From NCBI GenBank assembly GCA_947581665.1, contig CANPVI010000002.1, positions 1-38,716 of the forward strand: DNA of 38,716 nucleotides, read 5' to 3'. Positions 1-10,412 of this stretch are shown one piece after another (the first letter of the stretch is position 1; each line of letters opens with the position of its first letter). The stretch is from an uncultured Atopobiaceae bacterium. Lineage in GTDB: Bacteria; Actinomycetota; Coriobacteriia; Coriobacteriales; Atopobiaceae. The notes below the pieces were generated by a model. That model saw only the letters and a program-made list of their open reading frames with translations, ran no database searches and was not told the origin of the DNA. The position numbers and the translations under genes are program-made.

Positions 1-579
1 CTCCCTGAGCGTGGCCTCGGGATAGACCTTGCCGGTGGGGTTGTTCGGAGAATCGACCACGATGGCGCAGGTCTTGGCCGTGATGGCGGCCGCGACGGCG
101 TCGACGTCGATGTCGAAGGTCTCCTGGTCGGCGAGCACCTCCACGCACCGCGCGCCGGCGGCCTCGATCCACAGCTTGTACTCGGGGAAGTAGGGCGCGA
201 TCACGATGATCTCGCCCTCGCCCGGCTGTGTGAGGGCGCGGAAGGTGGCCGCGAGGGCGGGCGCGGCGCCCGCGGTGAGGAAGAGGTCGGTGGCGGCGTA
301 GTCCACGCCATAGCGGCGGTTGAGTGAGGCGGCCACCGCCTGACGCGCCTCGGGAAGGCCGACGGCCGGCGTGTAGCCGTGGAGGGCCATCGACGGAAGC
401 GTGAGCGCGCGCTCGATGGAGGCGCGGACCTCGTCCGGCGCGGGCGCCGAGGGGTTGCCGAGCGAGAAGTCGAAGACCTTGCCCGCGCCGATGGCGGCCT
501 TGCGGCCCGCGGCGTAGGCGGCGATCTCGCGGATGGACGACTTCTCGGAGCCGTACTGGAACATTTCAGCGTTGATCAT
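1..579 (-). CDS. Pyridoxal-phosphate-dependent aminotransferase (class I/II), 3' end outside window
   Basis: Minus-strand reading from ATG at 579 gives MINAEMFQYGSEKSSIREIAAYAAGRKAAIGAGKVFDFSLGNPSAPAPDEV...VVDSPNNPTGKVYPEATLRE; the NNPTGKVY motif is typical of PLP aminotransferases; RBS-like GGGGAGAG upstream. Open to the window edge. Confidence 0.88.
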   Translation of the reverse strand, partial: MINAEMFQYGSEKSSIREIAAYAAGRKAAIGAGKVFDFSLGNPSAPAPDEVRASIERALTLPSMALHGYTPAVGLPEARQAVAASLNRRYGVDYAATDLFLTAGAAPALAATFRALTQPGEGEIIVIAPYFPEYKLWIEAAGARCVEVLADQETFDIDVDAVAAAITAKTCAIVVDSPNNPTGKVYPEATLRE

Positions 580-637
580 GGCGAGCTCTCCCCTCGCGGT
601 TCGTGCGTCATGGATTTTAAGCTTCCCGCGCGCTGGC

Positions 638-2929
638 TCAGTCGTCGGACTCCGTTGGCTCGGGATCGCCCTTTGCGTCCACCTCGGCGTCGGAGGCCTC
701 GAGCTCGCGTGCCGCAGCCGCCTCGGCGGCGATCGCCGCATCGGCCGCGCGCACTGCGGGATCAGCCGACGGCTTGTCGCCCGTGGCCGCAGAGACGTCG
801 CGCTCCTCCTCGTCCGCCTCGTCCAGGCCACCGTCGGCGAGGGCATCGCCTGCGGGGGCCACGTCGGCGCCCTCCTCGGCGGCTCTCGCGTTCGCGGCCT
901 CCTCGGGATGCGCGGCGAGGTAGTCGTCCCAACGGTCGTCGAGGAGCGCCTTCACGGCCTCGCCCTCCACCGTCTCGCGCTCGAGCAGCACGGACGCCAT
1001 GAGGCGCATTTGATCGGCGCGCTCCTCGAGGATCGTCCTCGCGCGTTCGTGGGCCTCGCTGATGATGCGGCTCACCTCGGCGTCGATGCGATCGGCGGTC
1101 TTAGGGGAGTAATCCTGGTGCTGCGCGTAGTCGCGCCCGAGGAAGACCTCGTGCTGCGCCTCGCCGAACACCTGCACGCCGAGCGCGTCGCTCATGCCGA
1201 GGCGCGTGACCATGTTGCGCGCGAGCTTCGTCGCGCGCTCGAGGTCGTTCGAGGCGCCCGTCGTGATGTCGTCGCAGAAGAGCTCCTCGGCCGTGCGTCC
1301 GCCGAGCAGCACCGCGATGCTGTCGAGCATGGTGCTCCGGCTCTCGAGGAAGCGATCCTCCTCCGGCAGCGAGAGCGTGTAGCCGAGCGCCTGGCCTCGG
1401 GCGATGATCGAGATCTTGTGCACCGGGTCGGCGTCTTCGAGCACGTGGCCCACGAGCGCGTGGCCGCTCTCGTGGAAGGCGATGGTCTTGCGCTCGCGCT
1501 CCGTGATCACGCGGCTCTTGCGCTCGGGGCCGGCCACCACGCGCTCCATGGCCTCCTCGATCTCGGCTTGGCCGATGGTCGGGAGGTTCCTGCGCGCGGC
1601 GAGGATGGCGGCCTCGTTCATGAGGTTCATGAGGTCGGCGCCCGTGAAGCCCGGCGTGAGCTTCGCGAGCTCGGCATAGGAGACCTCGGGGGCGAGCGGC
1701 TTGTTCGCGCCGTGGACGCGCAGGATCTTCTCGCGGCCCACGAGGTCGGGCCGGTCGACCGTCACCTGGCGATCGAAGCGCCCGGGGCGCAGGAGCGCGG
1801 GATCGAGGACGTCGGGGCGGTTCGTGGCGGCGATGAGGATGACGGTCTCCTTCTCCTCGAAGCCGTCCATCTCCACGAGGAGCTGGTTCAGCGTCTGCTC
1901 GCGCTCGTCGTGGCCGCCACCGAGGCCGGCGCCCCTCTGGCGTCCGACCGCGTCGATCTCGTCGATGAAGATGATGGCCGGTGCCTGCGCCTTCGCCTGC
2001 TTGAAGAGGTCGCGCACGCGGCTCGCGCCCACGCCCACGAACATCTCCACGAAGTCGGAACCGGAGATGGAGAAGAACGGCACGCCCGCCTCGCCGGCCA
2101 CGGCCTTCGCGAGGAGCGTCTTGCCCGTGCCGGGAGGGCCGACGAGCAGCACGCCGTGGGGGATCTTCGCGCCGAGGCGGCGGAAGCGCTCGGGCTCGGC
2201 GAGGAAGTCGCGCACCTCGCGAAGCTCCTCCACGGCCTCGTCGATGCCTGCGACGTCGTCGAAGGTCACGTTCGGCCGCGTGGCCTCGTTCGTCTGGGCC
2301 TTCGTCTTGCCGAACTGCATGGCGTTGCTGTTCTGGTTCTGCATGCGGCTCATGAAGTACACCATCACGCCCACCAGAAGCAGCGTGGGGATGAGCGAGA
2401 AGAGGAGCGAGCTCAGGAAGTCGCCGTCGGAGGTGTCCACCACGTAGGTGACGGACGGGTGCTTCGCCATGAGCTCGTCGAGGCTGTCGACTCCGGCGTA
2501 GGTGCTCGTGTAGTAGATGGGCGCCTCGCCCGCGTCCTTGGCCTCGTCGCTCACCCACACCGTGCCCTCGAGCGCGCCGCTCTCGGTGTGGAAGGTCACG
2601 GACTGCACGAGCCCCTGCTCGACGGCGAGCGTGAACTCGTTCGTGGGGATGTTGATGGTCGTGGCGTTGTTCTGCGTGGTGGGGCCGGAGAAGGTCCAGA
2701 AGAGGTAGATGCCGCAGATGATGGCGATGATGAGGTAGATGAGGGTCACGCGGCCGTTGGAATGCGGGCCCTGGGGGTTCGAGGGGCCCACCGGTCCGAG
2801 CGGACCGCCGTTTCCGCCGTCATCGCCGTGGTTCACGCCACTCGGTCGCGGCGGCCGCGAGCCGTCATGGCCCGCGAAGCGGGTGGCCCGCACGTGCGCG
2901 GAGCTTGTGGAACGTTCGAAGATAGCCAT
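638..2929 (-). CDS. ftsH: ATP-dependent zinc metalloprotease FtsH
   Basis: Walker [25 protein letters not shown] region, zinc site [12 protein letters not shown]-terminal TM segments; acidic C-terminal tail. Confidence 0.98.
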   Translation of the reverse strand: MAIFERSTSSAHVRATRFAGHDGSRPPRPSGVNHGDDGGNGGPLGPVGPSNPQGPHSNGRVTLIYLIIAIICGIYLFWTFSGPTTQNNATTINIPTNEFTLAVEQGLVQSVTFHTESGALEGTVWVSDEAKDAGEAPIYYTSTYAGVDSLDELMAKHPSVTYVVDTSDGDFLSSLLFSLIPTLLLVGVMVYFMSRMQNQNSNAMQFGKTKAQTNEATRPNVTFDDVAGIDEAVEELREVRDFLAEPERFRRLGAKIPHGVLLVGPPGTGKTLLAKAVAGEAGVPFFSISGSDFVEMFVGVGASRVRDLFKQAKAQAPAIIFIDEIDAVGRQRGAGLGGGHDEREQTLNQLLVEMDGFEEKETVILIAATNRPDVLDPALLRPGRFDRQVTVDRPDLVGREKILRVHGANKPLAPEVSYAELAKLTPGFTGADLMNLMNEAAILAARRNLPTIGQAEIEEAMERVVAGPERKSRVITERERKTIAFHESGHALVGHVLEDADPVHKISIIARGQALGYTLSLPEEDRFLESRSTMLDSIAVLLGGRTAEELFCDDITTGASNDLERATKLARNMVTRLGMSDALGVQVFGEAQHEVFLGRDYAQHQDYSPKTADRIDAEVSRIISEAHERARTILEERADQMRLMASVLLERETVEGEAVKALLDDRWDDYLAAHPEEAANARAAEEGADVAPAGDALADGGLDEADEEERDVSAATGDKPSADPAVRAADAAIAAEAAAARELEASDAEVDAKGDPEPTESDD

Positions 2930-2953
2930 GTTCGTGCCCTGGGTTCGAAGACG

Positions 2954-3523
2954 CTAGGAATAGACCTCGGGCTTCAGGACGCCGAGGTAGGGAAGGTTGC
3001 GATAGCGCTCATCGTAATCGAGGCCGTAGCCCACCACGAAGGCGTCGGGCACATGCGCGCCCACGTAGCGCGGAAGCACCGCGCTCCTCTGCCCCGGCAC
3101 GTCCTTCACGAGGAAGGCGGCGATCTCGATGGAGCGGGGCCCGCGGCTCTCGAGGTTCTTGATGAGGTAGTTCAAGGTGATGCCCGTATCGAGGATGTCC
3201 TCGACGATCACGATGTCGCGGCCCTCGATGGGCGTGTCGAGATCCTTCAGGATGCGCACGACGCCCGAGCTCTTGGCGGCCGAGCCGTAGCTCGAGACGG
3301 CCATGAAGTCGATCTGCATCGGGCAATGCACGGCGCGGATGAGGTCGGCGAAGAAGACGACGGCGCCGCGCAGGATGGCGATGAAGAGCGGGTTCGATTC
3401 CCGGTAGTCTTCCGCGAGCTCCTCGCCCATGCGCTTGACGATGCCCTTGATGTCGGCCTGGGAGAGGAGGACGCACTCGATGTCCTCGTGGCTCGGCACG
3501 CGCCCTTCGTCGTGATCCATCAA
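2954..3523 (-). CDS. hpt: Hypoxanthine (guanine) phosphoribosyltransferase
   Basis: PRPP-binding motif IVIVEDILDTGITL; lies between ftsH and tilS. Confidence 0.95.
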   Translation of the reverse strand: MMDHDEGRVPSHEDIECVLLSQADIKGIVKRMGEELAEDYRESNPLFIAILRGAVVFFADLIRAVHCPMQIDFMAVSSYGSAAKSSGVVRILKDLDTPIEGRDIVIVEDILDTGITLNYLIKNLESRGPRSIEIAAFLVKDVPGQRSAVLPRYVGAHVPDAFVVGYGLDYDERYRNLPYLGVLKPEVYS

Positions 3524-3582
3524 GGTTCCTCCTCAAAGCCCCGCAGGCGACGCGACGCGCGCTCGCGGGAGCATCACGGCAA

Positions 3583-5139
3583 TCATCCGAGCGTTAATAG
3601 TACCAACGTGGCCGTGGAGGGCGTCACGCGAGCCCGTTCATCGGCGCGAATGCCGGCCACCCATACGATTTCGCCCTTCGGCCCCCGCCTCACCACCGGC
3701 ACGCGCGCGCGTTCGCGCGCGGGCACGCCGGCGTCCGCGAGGAGGTCGGAGAGGCGCTTCGAGCGCCCGTCCATCCCGAGCGGGCAGAGGACCTCGCCCA
3801 CCTCGGGCGGCCCCACCCAGAGCCTCGAGGCGGGATCCTTGGGCGAGAGACCGCAGGCCTCGGCGTCGAGCATCACCGCCCGGCCCTCGTACTCGAGGCC
3901 GAAGGTGCGCGCGGCGGCTACCACGTCCAAGGTGTGCGCGGTGCTCCGGAAGCGCGCCTCGAGCACGGCGCGCGGCCCGTCGAGCTCGCGCTCTTCGCCC
4001 TCCTCGCGGAGCGCGTTCGGCACGAGCGGCCCGAGGACGAGGCGTCCCGGTACGCCGAGCCAGCCCGAGGAGAGCGCCTCCTGGGCGCGGCGCGCGCGGA
4101 TGATGAGGACGCCGTGGTCCATCGCCACGTCCACGCCGAGGGGCGTGGTGAGGCTCCCGGACCCCGCCGCCACGAGCTCGAGCACGCGGTTCACATGGCG
4201 CGCCTCGAGCCGCGCCATCGGCTCGGCCTCGAGGATCGCACTCCGCACCACGCGCCTCGCGATGGCCACGTCCTCGAGCGAGAGCGCGGCGCCATCGAGC
4301 AGGCAGTACCCGTCGTCCGCCTCGATCGTGAGGACGCGCCTCGCCTCGGCGGCGAGGCCCGTGAGGTAGGCGTCCTCGTCGCCGAGCAAATCGCAGGTGG
4401 AGGAAAGCGCCAAGGCGAGCTTCGGGTTCCTCGCCTTGGCGGGCGGCACGAGCTCGCGCCGCACGTAGTTGCGCAGGTAGCGCTCATCGTCGTTCGTCGA
4501 ATCCTCGCGCCAGATGATCCCGTGCATGCGGCAGGCCTCGCAGAGCTCGTCGTGCGTGCGATCGAGGAGCGGGCGCACGATGCGGTTCCTCCTGCGCGGG
4601 ATGGAGGAGAGCCCCGCCGGTCCCGAGCCGCGAAGCGCGTTCATGAAGAACGTCTCCACGCGATCGTCGGCCGTGTGGGCGGTGAGGATCCGCGCGTCGC
4701 CGGGCCTCGTGCCCGCCTCCTCCGAGAGGCGATTCGCGAGCTCGTTGGCGGCCGCGTAGCGCGCGTCGCGCGCCACGTCCTCGAAGCTGCGCCCATGGCT
4801 TTGCGCGGCGAGCGCCGGCACGTCCCTCGAGATCACGGTGCAGGGGATGCCGAAGCGCGCGGCGAGCTCGCGCACGAACTCCTCGTCCTCCTCGGCGTCG
4901 ATCGGACGCGTCTGGTGGTTCACGTGGAGCACGTGGAGGCGCTCCCGGCCGATGCGCGCCGTGCCGCGACCGTCCTCGATGTCGAGCGTGGAGGTGGCGG
5001 CGAAGAGGAGGAGCGCCGAGCTGTCGGCACCGCCGGAGACCATGAGGACCACGGGGGCGCCGTGGGCCGCACTCCCCCTGCCGCTCGCCCGCTCGAAGGG
5101 CGAGCCCTGGTGGCCGAAGCGCCGTGCCACGCTCGTCAC
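3583..5139 (-). CDS. tilS: tRNA(Ile)-lysidine synthase
   Basis: PP-loop VMVSGGADSSALL, HVNHQTRPIDAEEDEEFV, TAHTADDRVETFFMNALRGSGPAGLSSIP; tilS-hpt-ftsH order. Confidence 0.95.
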   Translation of the reverse strand: MTSVARRFGHQGSPFERASGRGSAAHGAPVVLMVSGGADSSALLLFAATSTLDIEDGRGTARIGRERLHVLHVNHQTRPIDAEEDEEFVRELAARFGIPCTVISRDVPALAAQSHGRSFEDVARDARYAAANELANRLSEEAGTRPGDARILTAHTADDRVETFFMNALRGSGPAGLSSIPRRRNRIVRPLLDRTHDELCEACRMHGIIWREDSTNDDERYLRNYVRRELVPPAKARNPKLALALSSTCDLLGDEDAYLTGLAAEARRVLTIEADDGYCLLDGAALSLEDVAIARRVVRSAILEAEPMARLEARHVNRVLELVAAGSGSLTTPLGVDVAMDHGVLIIRARRAQEALSSGWLGVPGRLVLGPLVPNALREEGEERELDGPRAVLEARFRSTAHTLDVVAAARTFGLEYEGRAVMLDAEACGLSPKDPASRLWVGPPEVGEVLCPLGMDGRSKRLSDLLADAGVPARERARVPVVRRGPKGEIVWVAGIRADERARVTPSTATLVLLTLG

Positions 5140-5256
5140 GCTCCTCGCCTCCCCTCGCGTTTAGACATCCGATGCCGCCAGGTACACACTACCCCCAAGT
5201 GCGCGGACGCGATCCCGCCGTCGCGCGCAACGATGCGAACGCTCAAGGGGAGGCCC

Positions 5257-6075
5257 ATGGCAGGCGTGCTCACGCTCCACGTACTCGGTTCCGGCTCGAA
5301 GGGCAACGCCGCCATCGTCGAGGGCCCCGAGGGAAGCATCCTCGTGGACTGCGGCCTCGCGCGCCGCACGCTCATCTCCCGAGCCGCGGAGCTCGGCGTC
5401 GACGCCGAGGACGTGCGGCTCGTGCTCATCACCCACGAGCACACGGACCACATCCGCGGCCTCGAGGTGTGGTCTCGCCACTGGGAGGGACCGATCGTGG
5501 CGAGCGGCGGCACGGCCACCTCGCGCCGGCTCGTGGGGCTCGGCGTGGAGCGAGTGGCGGTGGGCGCGCGCTTCGAGGCCGCCGGCATGGCCGTCCGCAC
5601 CCTCGCCACGAGCCACGACACGCGCGAGCCGATGGGCCTCGTCTTCGAGGCCGCGGGCGAGCGCCTCGCCATCATCACCGACACGGGCGTCTTTCCCGAG
5701 GAGGCGCTCGAGACGGCGAGGGGCGCGAGGATCATCGCGCTCGAGAGCAACCACGACGAGGGCATGCTCGCCGAGGGACCCTACCCTTGGGCGCTCAAGC
5801 GGCGGATCTCCTCGGAGTACGGGCACCTTTCGAACGCGCAGGCGGCCGAGGCGGCGGCGGGGATCGTCACCTCGGCCACCGAGACGCTCGTGCTCATGCA
5901 CCTCTCCGAGGAGAACAACCTGCCTTCGCTTGCCGTGCGCGCGTGCGCCGAGCGCCTCGGCGCCGAGCCCGCGAACGCCACCTTCACGAGGGCCGTGCGC
6001 ATGCGACGGGAGGACGACGCATCTCCACTTGAGATTGTGTGCGCCTCGCAGACGCGTCCGATGACGTTCGGCTGA
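5257..6075 (+). CDS. MBL-fold metallo-hydrolase (YycJ/WalJ-like)
   Basis: MAGVLTLHVLGSGSKGNAAIVEG...LITHEHTDHIRGLE...; ATG at 5257 preceded by AGGGGAGG. The upstream part of the long ORF (3934-) is antisense to tilS. Confidence 0.9.
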   Translation: MAGVLTLHVLGSGSKGNAAIVEGPEGSILVDCGLARRTLISRAAELGVDAEDVRLVLITHEHTDHIRGLEVWSRHWEGPIVASGGTATSRRLVGLGVERVAVGARFEAAGMAVRTLATSHDTREPMGLVFEAAGERLAIITDTGVFPEEALETARGARIIALESNHDEGMLAEGPYPWALKRRISSEYGHLSNAQAAEAAAGIVTSATETLVLMHLSEENNLPSLAVRACAERLGAEPANATFTRAVRMRREDDASPLEIVCASQTRPMTFG

Positions 6076-6128
6076 GTGCGCCGCGCTATCATCCAGCCAT
6101 GGGCCCGGATCGTCTTCAGGGAGGGTAC

Positions 6129-6563
6129 GTGGCGGCCTCCGACACCTCACACACGCCGCGTCCGAACGCGGACGACGTCCAGCGCGCGCCGAATGATTCG
6201 ACGGTTTCCGTGGGTGGCCGCAAGGCCTTCTCCCACGAGCCCAAGCCGCGCAAGACGCAGCCTCCCGCGAGCGTGACGAGCGAGGATTTCGCCACCACGG
6301 ACTACGCCGAGAGCACGAACTTCACGAGCAAGGGCGCGCCGCGCGTGTCCGATGGCGGGTATCGCCGCTCGCGCTCGGGCGAGAAGCGCATGAGGGAAAC
6401 CCTCCGCTACGGCCAGTACCTCGAGGTCCCCAAGGGAAAGCAGCCCATCTTCCAGCAGCAGAGGAGCTCCAGGCGCACGGCGCTCGTCGTCGCGGCCATC
6501 CTCGTGGCGTTGGCGGTGGTGCTCTTCTTCTGCTGGATGTTCTTCTGGCGATCGATGTCCTAG
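6129..6563 (+). CDS. Hypothetical protein with C-terminal transmembrane helix
   Basis: GTG at 6129 preceded by AGGGAGGG; C-terminus RRTALVVAAILVALAVVLFFCWMFFW is a clear TM segment. An alternative ATG lies at 6099. Confidence 0.65.
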   Translation: MAASDTSHTPRPNADDVQRAPNDSTVSVGGRKAFSHEPKPRKTQPPASVTSEDFATTDYAESTNFTSKGAPRVSDGGYRRSRSGEKRMRETLRYGQYLEVPKGKQPIFQQQRSSRRTALVVAAILVALAVVLFFCWMFFWRSMS

Positions 6564-6593
6564 CGCTCCGTCCCCATCGCCCTTGCGCCGGCG

Positions 6594-8297
6594 CTAGGCG
6601 ATCCCCGCCCCCTGGAGGACGAGCGCGGCCGCCACGTCCGCGAGCGAGCCGTCGTAGCCCTCCACGTCGATGCCCGCGTCCGCGAGCTCGCGCTCGAGGT
6701 CCGACGTTTTCTCCATGCCCACCATGGCCCGCGCGCCGGACGCCGTGCCCTCCGTCGCGTCCCGCCAGATGACGACGTACCACGTACTCTCCCCCATCTG
6801 CGAGGCCTTGGCCACGTAGGTGGCTCCCTCGTGCGCGGTGGTCTCGTCACCCTCGCCGGAGGAGGTCGTGGTGGTCTGGGAATCGGAGCGCAGGCCGCAC
6901 GCGTTCATCACCTTCGTGATGGAATCCTGCGTGGGCTCGAAGTCGCCGCCCGTGCCGGTGAGCGCAAGGCACGCGCCGATCGGCGCCTTGCCCTCGGCGA
7001 GGAGGTTCGGCGGGAAGAGCTGGAAGCCGCGGGGGATGGAAAACGGCAGCGGCGAGAAGCCGATGGCCTCGATGCGCAGGTCGTCCGCCTCGTCCTCGGC
7101 GCCGCCGAAGCCCGCCGTCCACGCCATCGAGAGCTCGCCGTCGGTCTCCTTGGCATAGGACACGGCAAAGCCCGCATCCTGGAGGAAGCTCGACACGTCC
7201 TCGGGCTCGAAGCGCAGGAACCCCGCGAGGTCGAAGGCGCTCTGCGGGTACGGCGAGGACACGCTCACGTCCACCGACTGCCCCTCGCGGAGCTCGGTGC
7301 CCGCGGCGGGATCGGTGGAGACGACGCGCCCGGCCTCCACGTCCTCGGAGGGCACGTAGGACACGCTCCCCGTGAGGCCGGCTCGCTCGAGCGCGGCGAG
7401 CGCCGCCTGCTCGGCCAGCCCGATCACGTCCGGCACGGTGTAGGGCTGCGCCACCACGAGCGTGACCACGTCCTCGGCGGACACCTTCGTGCCCGCGACG
7501 GGCGAGACCGCGATGACGGTGCCCTTGGGGTCGGACGCGTTTTGGTATTCGAGCCGCAGCTGGTCGATGCCCGCGGCGGAGAGCTTCGCGCGCGCCTCCT
7601 CGAGCGGGAGCCCCTCGACGTCGGGCACGAGGCGCAAGATGCCGATGCCGAGCTCCACCGTGCGGCCGAGCGCGATCCTGCGCCCCGCCTGCGGCTGCAT
7701 GGAGACGACGGTGCCCGCGCCGTCGTCCACGACGACCGAGCTCACCTCCACCTCGAACCCAGCCTCCGTGAGGGTGGCCGTGGCCTCGGCCTCGGACATG
7801 CCCATGACGTCGGGCACGCTCACGCCACCCCAAAGCTCGAGGCGCCAGCTCACGAACGCGATGGCGACCGCAGCCACCACCACGGCGGCGATCGCGGCGA
7901 AGACGTAGGGCCGCTTCGAGCGGCGATTCGGCATGCCGGCGTCGGGATCGTCGAGCACCGGCGCCGGGGCGGGCGCGGCGCTCTCGTAGTGGGACGGCGG
8001 CACCTCGACGTCGAGGCCATCTCCGTCGAGCCCGCGATCGTCCGCGGGATCCGGATCCTCGGGCGCGTCGAGCAGGGTCGTCTCGCCCGGAAGCACCGTC
8101 TCCTCGCGCCGGCGCGCCACGCGGGTCCCATCGCCCGCCGCGGGGCGCGAAACCTCGGTGGGCTCGTTTCCGGAATAGCGCACCACGCGCGTGGAATCGG
8201 CGTACTCGGGCTCGCTATTGGAACCGATGATCTGGCCGCAGCGGTGGCAAAACGCCGAATCGTCGGCGAGCTCAGCCCCACACCTCGGACACTTCAT
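6594..8297 (-). CDS. Zinc-ribbon, single-TM, PASTA-domain protein
   Basis: N-terminal MKCPRCGAELADDSAFCHRCGQ zinc ribbon; TM YVFAAIAAVVVAAVAIAFV; three PASTA-like repeats (VPDVMGMSEAEA..., VPDVEGLPLEEA..., VPDVIGLAEQAA...). No kinase domain. Confidence 0.85.
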   Translation of the reverse strand: MKCPRCGAELADDSAFCHRCGQIIGSNSEPEYADSTRVVRYSGNEPTEVSRPAAGDGTRVARRREETVLPGETTLLDAPEDPDPADDRGLDGDGLDVEVPPSHYESAAPAPAPVLDDPDAGMPNRRSKRPYVFAAIAAVVVAAVAIAFVSWRLELWGGVSVPDVMGMSEAEATATLTEAGFEVEVSSVVVDDGAGTVVSMQPQAGRRIALGRTVELGIGILRLVPDVEGLPLEEARAKLSAAGIDQLRLEYQNASDPKGTVIAVSPVAGTKVSAEDVVTLVVAQPYTVPDVIGLAEQAALAALERAGLTGSVSYVPSEDVEAGRVVSTDPAAGTELREGQSVDVSVSSPYPQSAFDLAGFLRFEPEDVSSFLQDAGFAVSYAKETDGELSMAWTAGFGGAEDEADDLRIEAIGFSPLPFSIPRGFQLFPPNLLAEGKAPIGACLALTGTGGDFEPTQDSITKVMNACGLRSDSQTTTTSSGEGDETTAHEGATYVAKASQMGESTWYVVIWRDATEGTASGARAMVGMEKTSDLERELADAGIDVEGYDGSLADVAAALVLQGAGIA

Positions 8298-8351
8298 GGC
8301 CCCTCGCATTCGTCGCCGCGCGCCGCGCGCGCCATCGCCCACGCTTCCATC

Positions 8352-10322
8352 TTAGGGCTTGAGCGCATCCACCTCGTCCAGCCACAGGCGAGCCACCGCG
8401 TCCGACGCGAGGCGAAGGTCACCCCGCGGCGAAAGCGCCACCGAGCCCACCTTCGGGCCGTCGGGCAGGCAGCTCCGCTTGAACTGCTGCGAGAAGAACC
8501 GCCGGTAGAAGACCCTCATCCACGAGAGGATGGCCTGCGCGTCGTAGGCGCCGTCGAAGGCGATCCTCGCGAGGCGGTAGACCTTGCGCGGCCGGTGCCC
8601 CATGCGAAGCATGTGGTAGAGGAAGAAATCGTGGAGCTCGTAGGGGCCGATGAGGTCCTCGGTCCTCTGCGAGATCTTGCCCGAAGAATCAGCCGGCAGG
8701 AGCTCCGGCGAGACCGGCGTGTCGAGCACGTCGACAAGCACGCGGGCGAGCTCCTCGTCGGCCTCGGGCGTCTTCGCCTCGCTCTCCCCCGCGCGCAGGC
8801 GCGCGAGCTCGGCCTCGTGGCGCACGAGGTGGCGCACGAGGGTCTTCGGCACGCCCGCGTTCACGCCGTACATGGACATGTGGTCGCCGTTGTAGGTGGC
8901 CCAGCCGAGCGCGAGCTCGGAGAGGTCGCCGGTGCCCACCACCAGGCCGCCCTCCTGGTTCGCGATGTCCATCAAGAGCTGCGTGCGCTCCCTCGCCTGC
9001 GCGTTCTCGTAGGCGGTGTCATGCACGGAGGGGTCGTGCCCCATGTCCTTGAAGTGCTGCTCCACGGCGGCGACGATCGAGATCGTGCGCGTCTGCGCCC
9101 CGAGGGCCCTCGCCATGCCGAGGGCGTTCTCGAGCGTGCGGTTCGAGGTGCCGAAGCCCGGCATCGTGATGGCGAGGATGCCGCGGCGATCGAGCCCCAG
9201 CTGGTCGAAGGCGCGCACCGTCACGAGGAGCGCGAGCGTGGAATCGAGGCCGCCGGAAATGCCGATCACCGCGCGCGTGCACCCGGTGTGGAAGAGGCGC
9301 TTCGCGAGCCCGAGGGATTGGATGTTGAGGATGTCCTCGGAGCGTTGCCCGAGCTCGGAGGTGTCGCTGGGCACGAAGGGATGCGCGTCGACCGTGCGCG
9401 TGAGCGCGGTCCTCTCGAGGGCGAGCGAGAAGGGGGTCTCGAGGTAGCCCGCGGCCTTGGGCGTGGGCGCCGTCCGGTAGGTGGTCATGCGCAGGCGCTC
9501 TGCGGCGAGCATCGCCACATCGACCTCCGAGATGGCGCGGCCATCGCCGAAGGGTTGGGCCTCGGCGAGGAGCCGGCCGTTCTCCGCGATGAGGTCGTGG
9601 GCGGAGAACACGAGGTCATCGGTCGATTCGCCCCAGCCCGCGCTCCCGTAGAGGTAGCCGCAGATGAGGCGCGCGCTCTGGCCCACCACGAGGCTTCGAC
9701 GATAGTCCGCCTTCCCGACGAGCGCATTCGAGGCCGAGAGGTTGCAGATGAGGGTGCAGCCCGCCTGCGCGAGGCCGATGCTCGCAGGATCGGGCACCCA
9801 GAGGTCCTCGCAGATCTCCGCGCCCACCACGAGCTCGGGGAGCTCGGTGCACCGAAAGACCTGCGCCGCGCCGAAGGGCACGTCCTCGTGGCCCGCGAGG
9901 TCCACGAACGAGACCTCGAGGGGGCCGGGCGTGAAGTGGCGCCCCTCGTAGAACTCGTTGTAGGTGGGGATGTTTCGCTTCGGCACGAGCCCGAGGAGCC
10001 TGCCGTGCGCCACGAACGCGGCCGTGTTGTAGAGGTTTCCGGAGAGCGCCACCGGCAAGCCGACGATGGAGAGGCAATCGCACGCGGCCGTCTTCTCGAC
10101 GAAGCGCGCGAGGCCACGCTCCGCGGCCCCGAGGAGGAGCGGCTGGCGCAGGAGGTCCTCCACCGTATAGGCGCAGAGGCAGAGCTCGGTGAGCGAGACC
10201 ACCTTCGCGCCCTCGAGCGCGGCCCAGCGCACGCCCTCGATGGCGCGCTCGACGTTGAAGTCCACGTCAGCCACCCGCACCTCGGGCGACACCACGGCAA
10301 CCTTCACGAATCCATCGCGCAT
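8352..10322 (-). CDS. nadE: Glutamine-dependent NAD(+) synthase
   Basis: N-terminal nitrilase-like domain (EGRHFTPG..., GAEICEDLWVPDP) and C-terminal PP-loop ATPase VIGISGGLDSTLALLV; 656 aa. Confidence 0.95.
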   Translation of the reverse strand: MRDGFVKVAVVSPEVRVADVDFNVERAIEGVRWAALEGAKVVSLTELCLCAYTVEDLLRQPLLLGAAERGLARFVEKTAACDCLSIVGLPVALSGNLYNTAAFVAHGRLLGLVPKRNIPTYNEFYEGRHFTPGPLEVSFVDLAGHEDVPFGAAQVFRCTELPELVVGAEICEDLWVPDPASIGLAQAGCTLICNLSASNALVGKADYRRSLVVGQSARLICGYLYGSAGWGESTDDLVFSAHDLIAENGRLLAEAQPFGDGRAISEVDVAMLAAERLRMTTYRTAPTPKAAGYLETPFSLALERTALTRTVDAHPFVPSDTSELGQRSEDILNIQSLGLAKRLFHTGCTRAVIGISGGLDSTLALLVTVRAFDQLGLDRRGILAITMPGFGTSNRTLENALGMARALGAQTRTISIVAAVEQHFKDMGHDPSVHDTAYENAQARERTQLLMDIANQEGGLVVGTGDLSELALGWATYNGDHMSMYGVNAGVPKTLVRHLVRHEAELARLRAGESEAKTPEADEELARVLVDVLDTPVSPELLPADSSGKISQRTEDLIGPYELHDFFLYHMLRMGHRPRKVYRLARIAFDGAYDAQAILSWMRVFYRRFFSQQFKRSCLPDGPKVGSVALSPRGDLRLASDAVARLWLDEVDALKP

Positions 10323-10412
10323 GGGGGCTCCTTTTCCCGTGTGGGCCGGCGTGTGCCTCGATCCTACGGCGCGCGGCGCGCGAGCACGGCCGCACCTCGG
10401 TGACGCAACGCC

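Noticed and set aside
533-4369. 1278-aa plus-strand ORF (and similar long plus-strand ORFs at 6831-10403, 10578-13061, 14131-16335, 16981-19434)
   Set aside because: Antisense shadow ORFs opposite well-supported genes; compositions dominated by Arg/His/Glu/Ala/Gly/Val as expected from GC-rich third positions; no recognisable domains.
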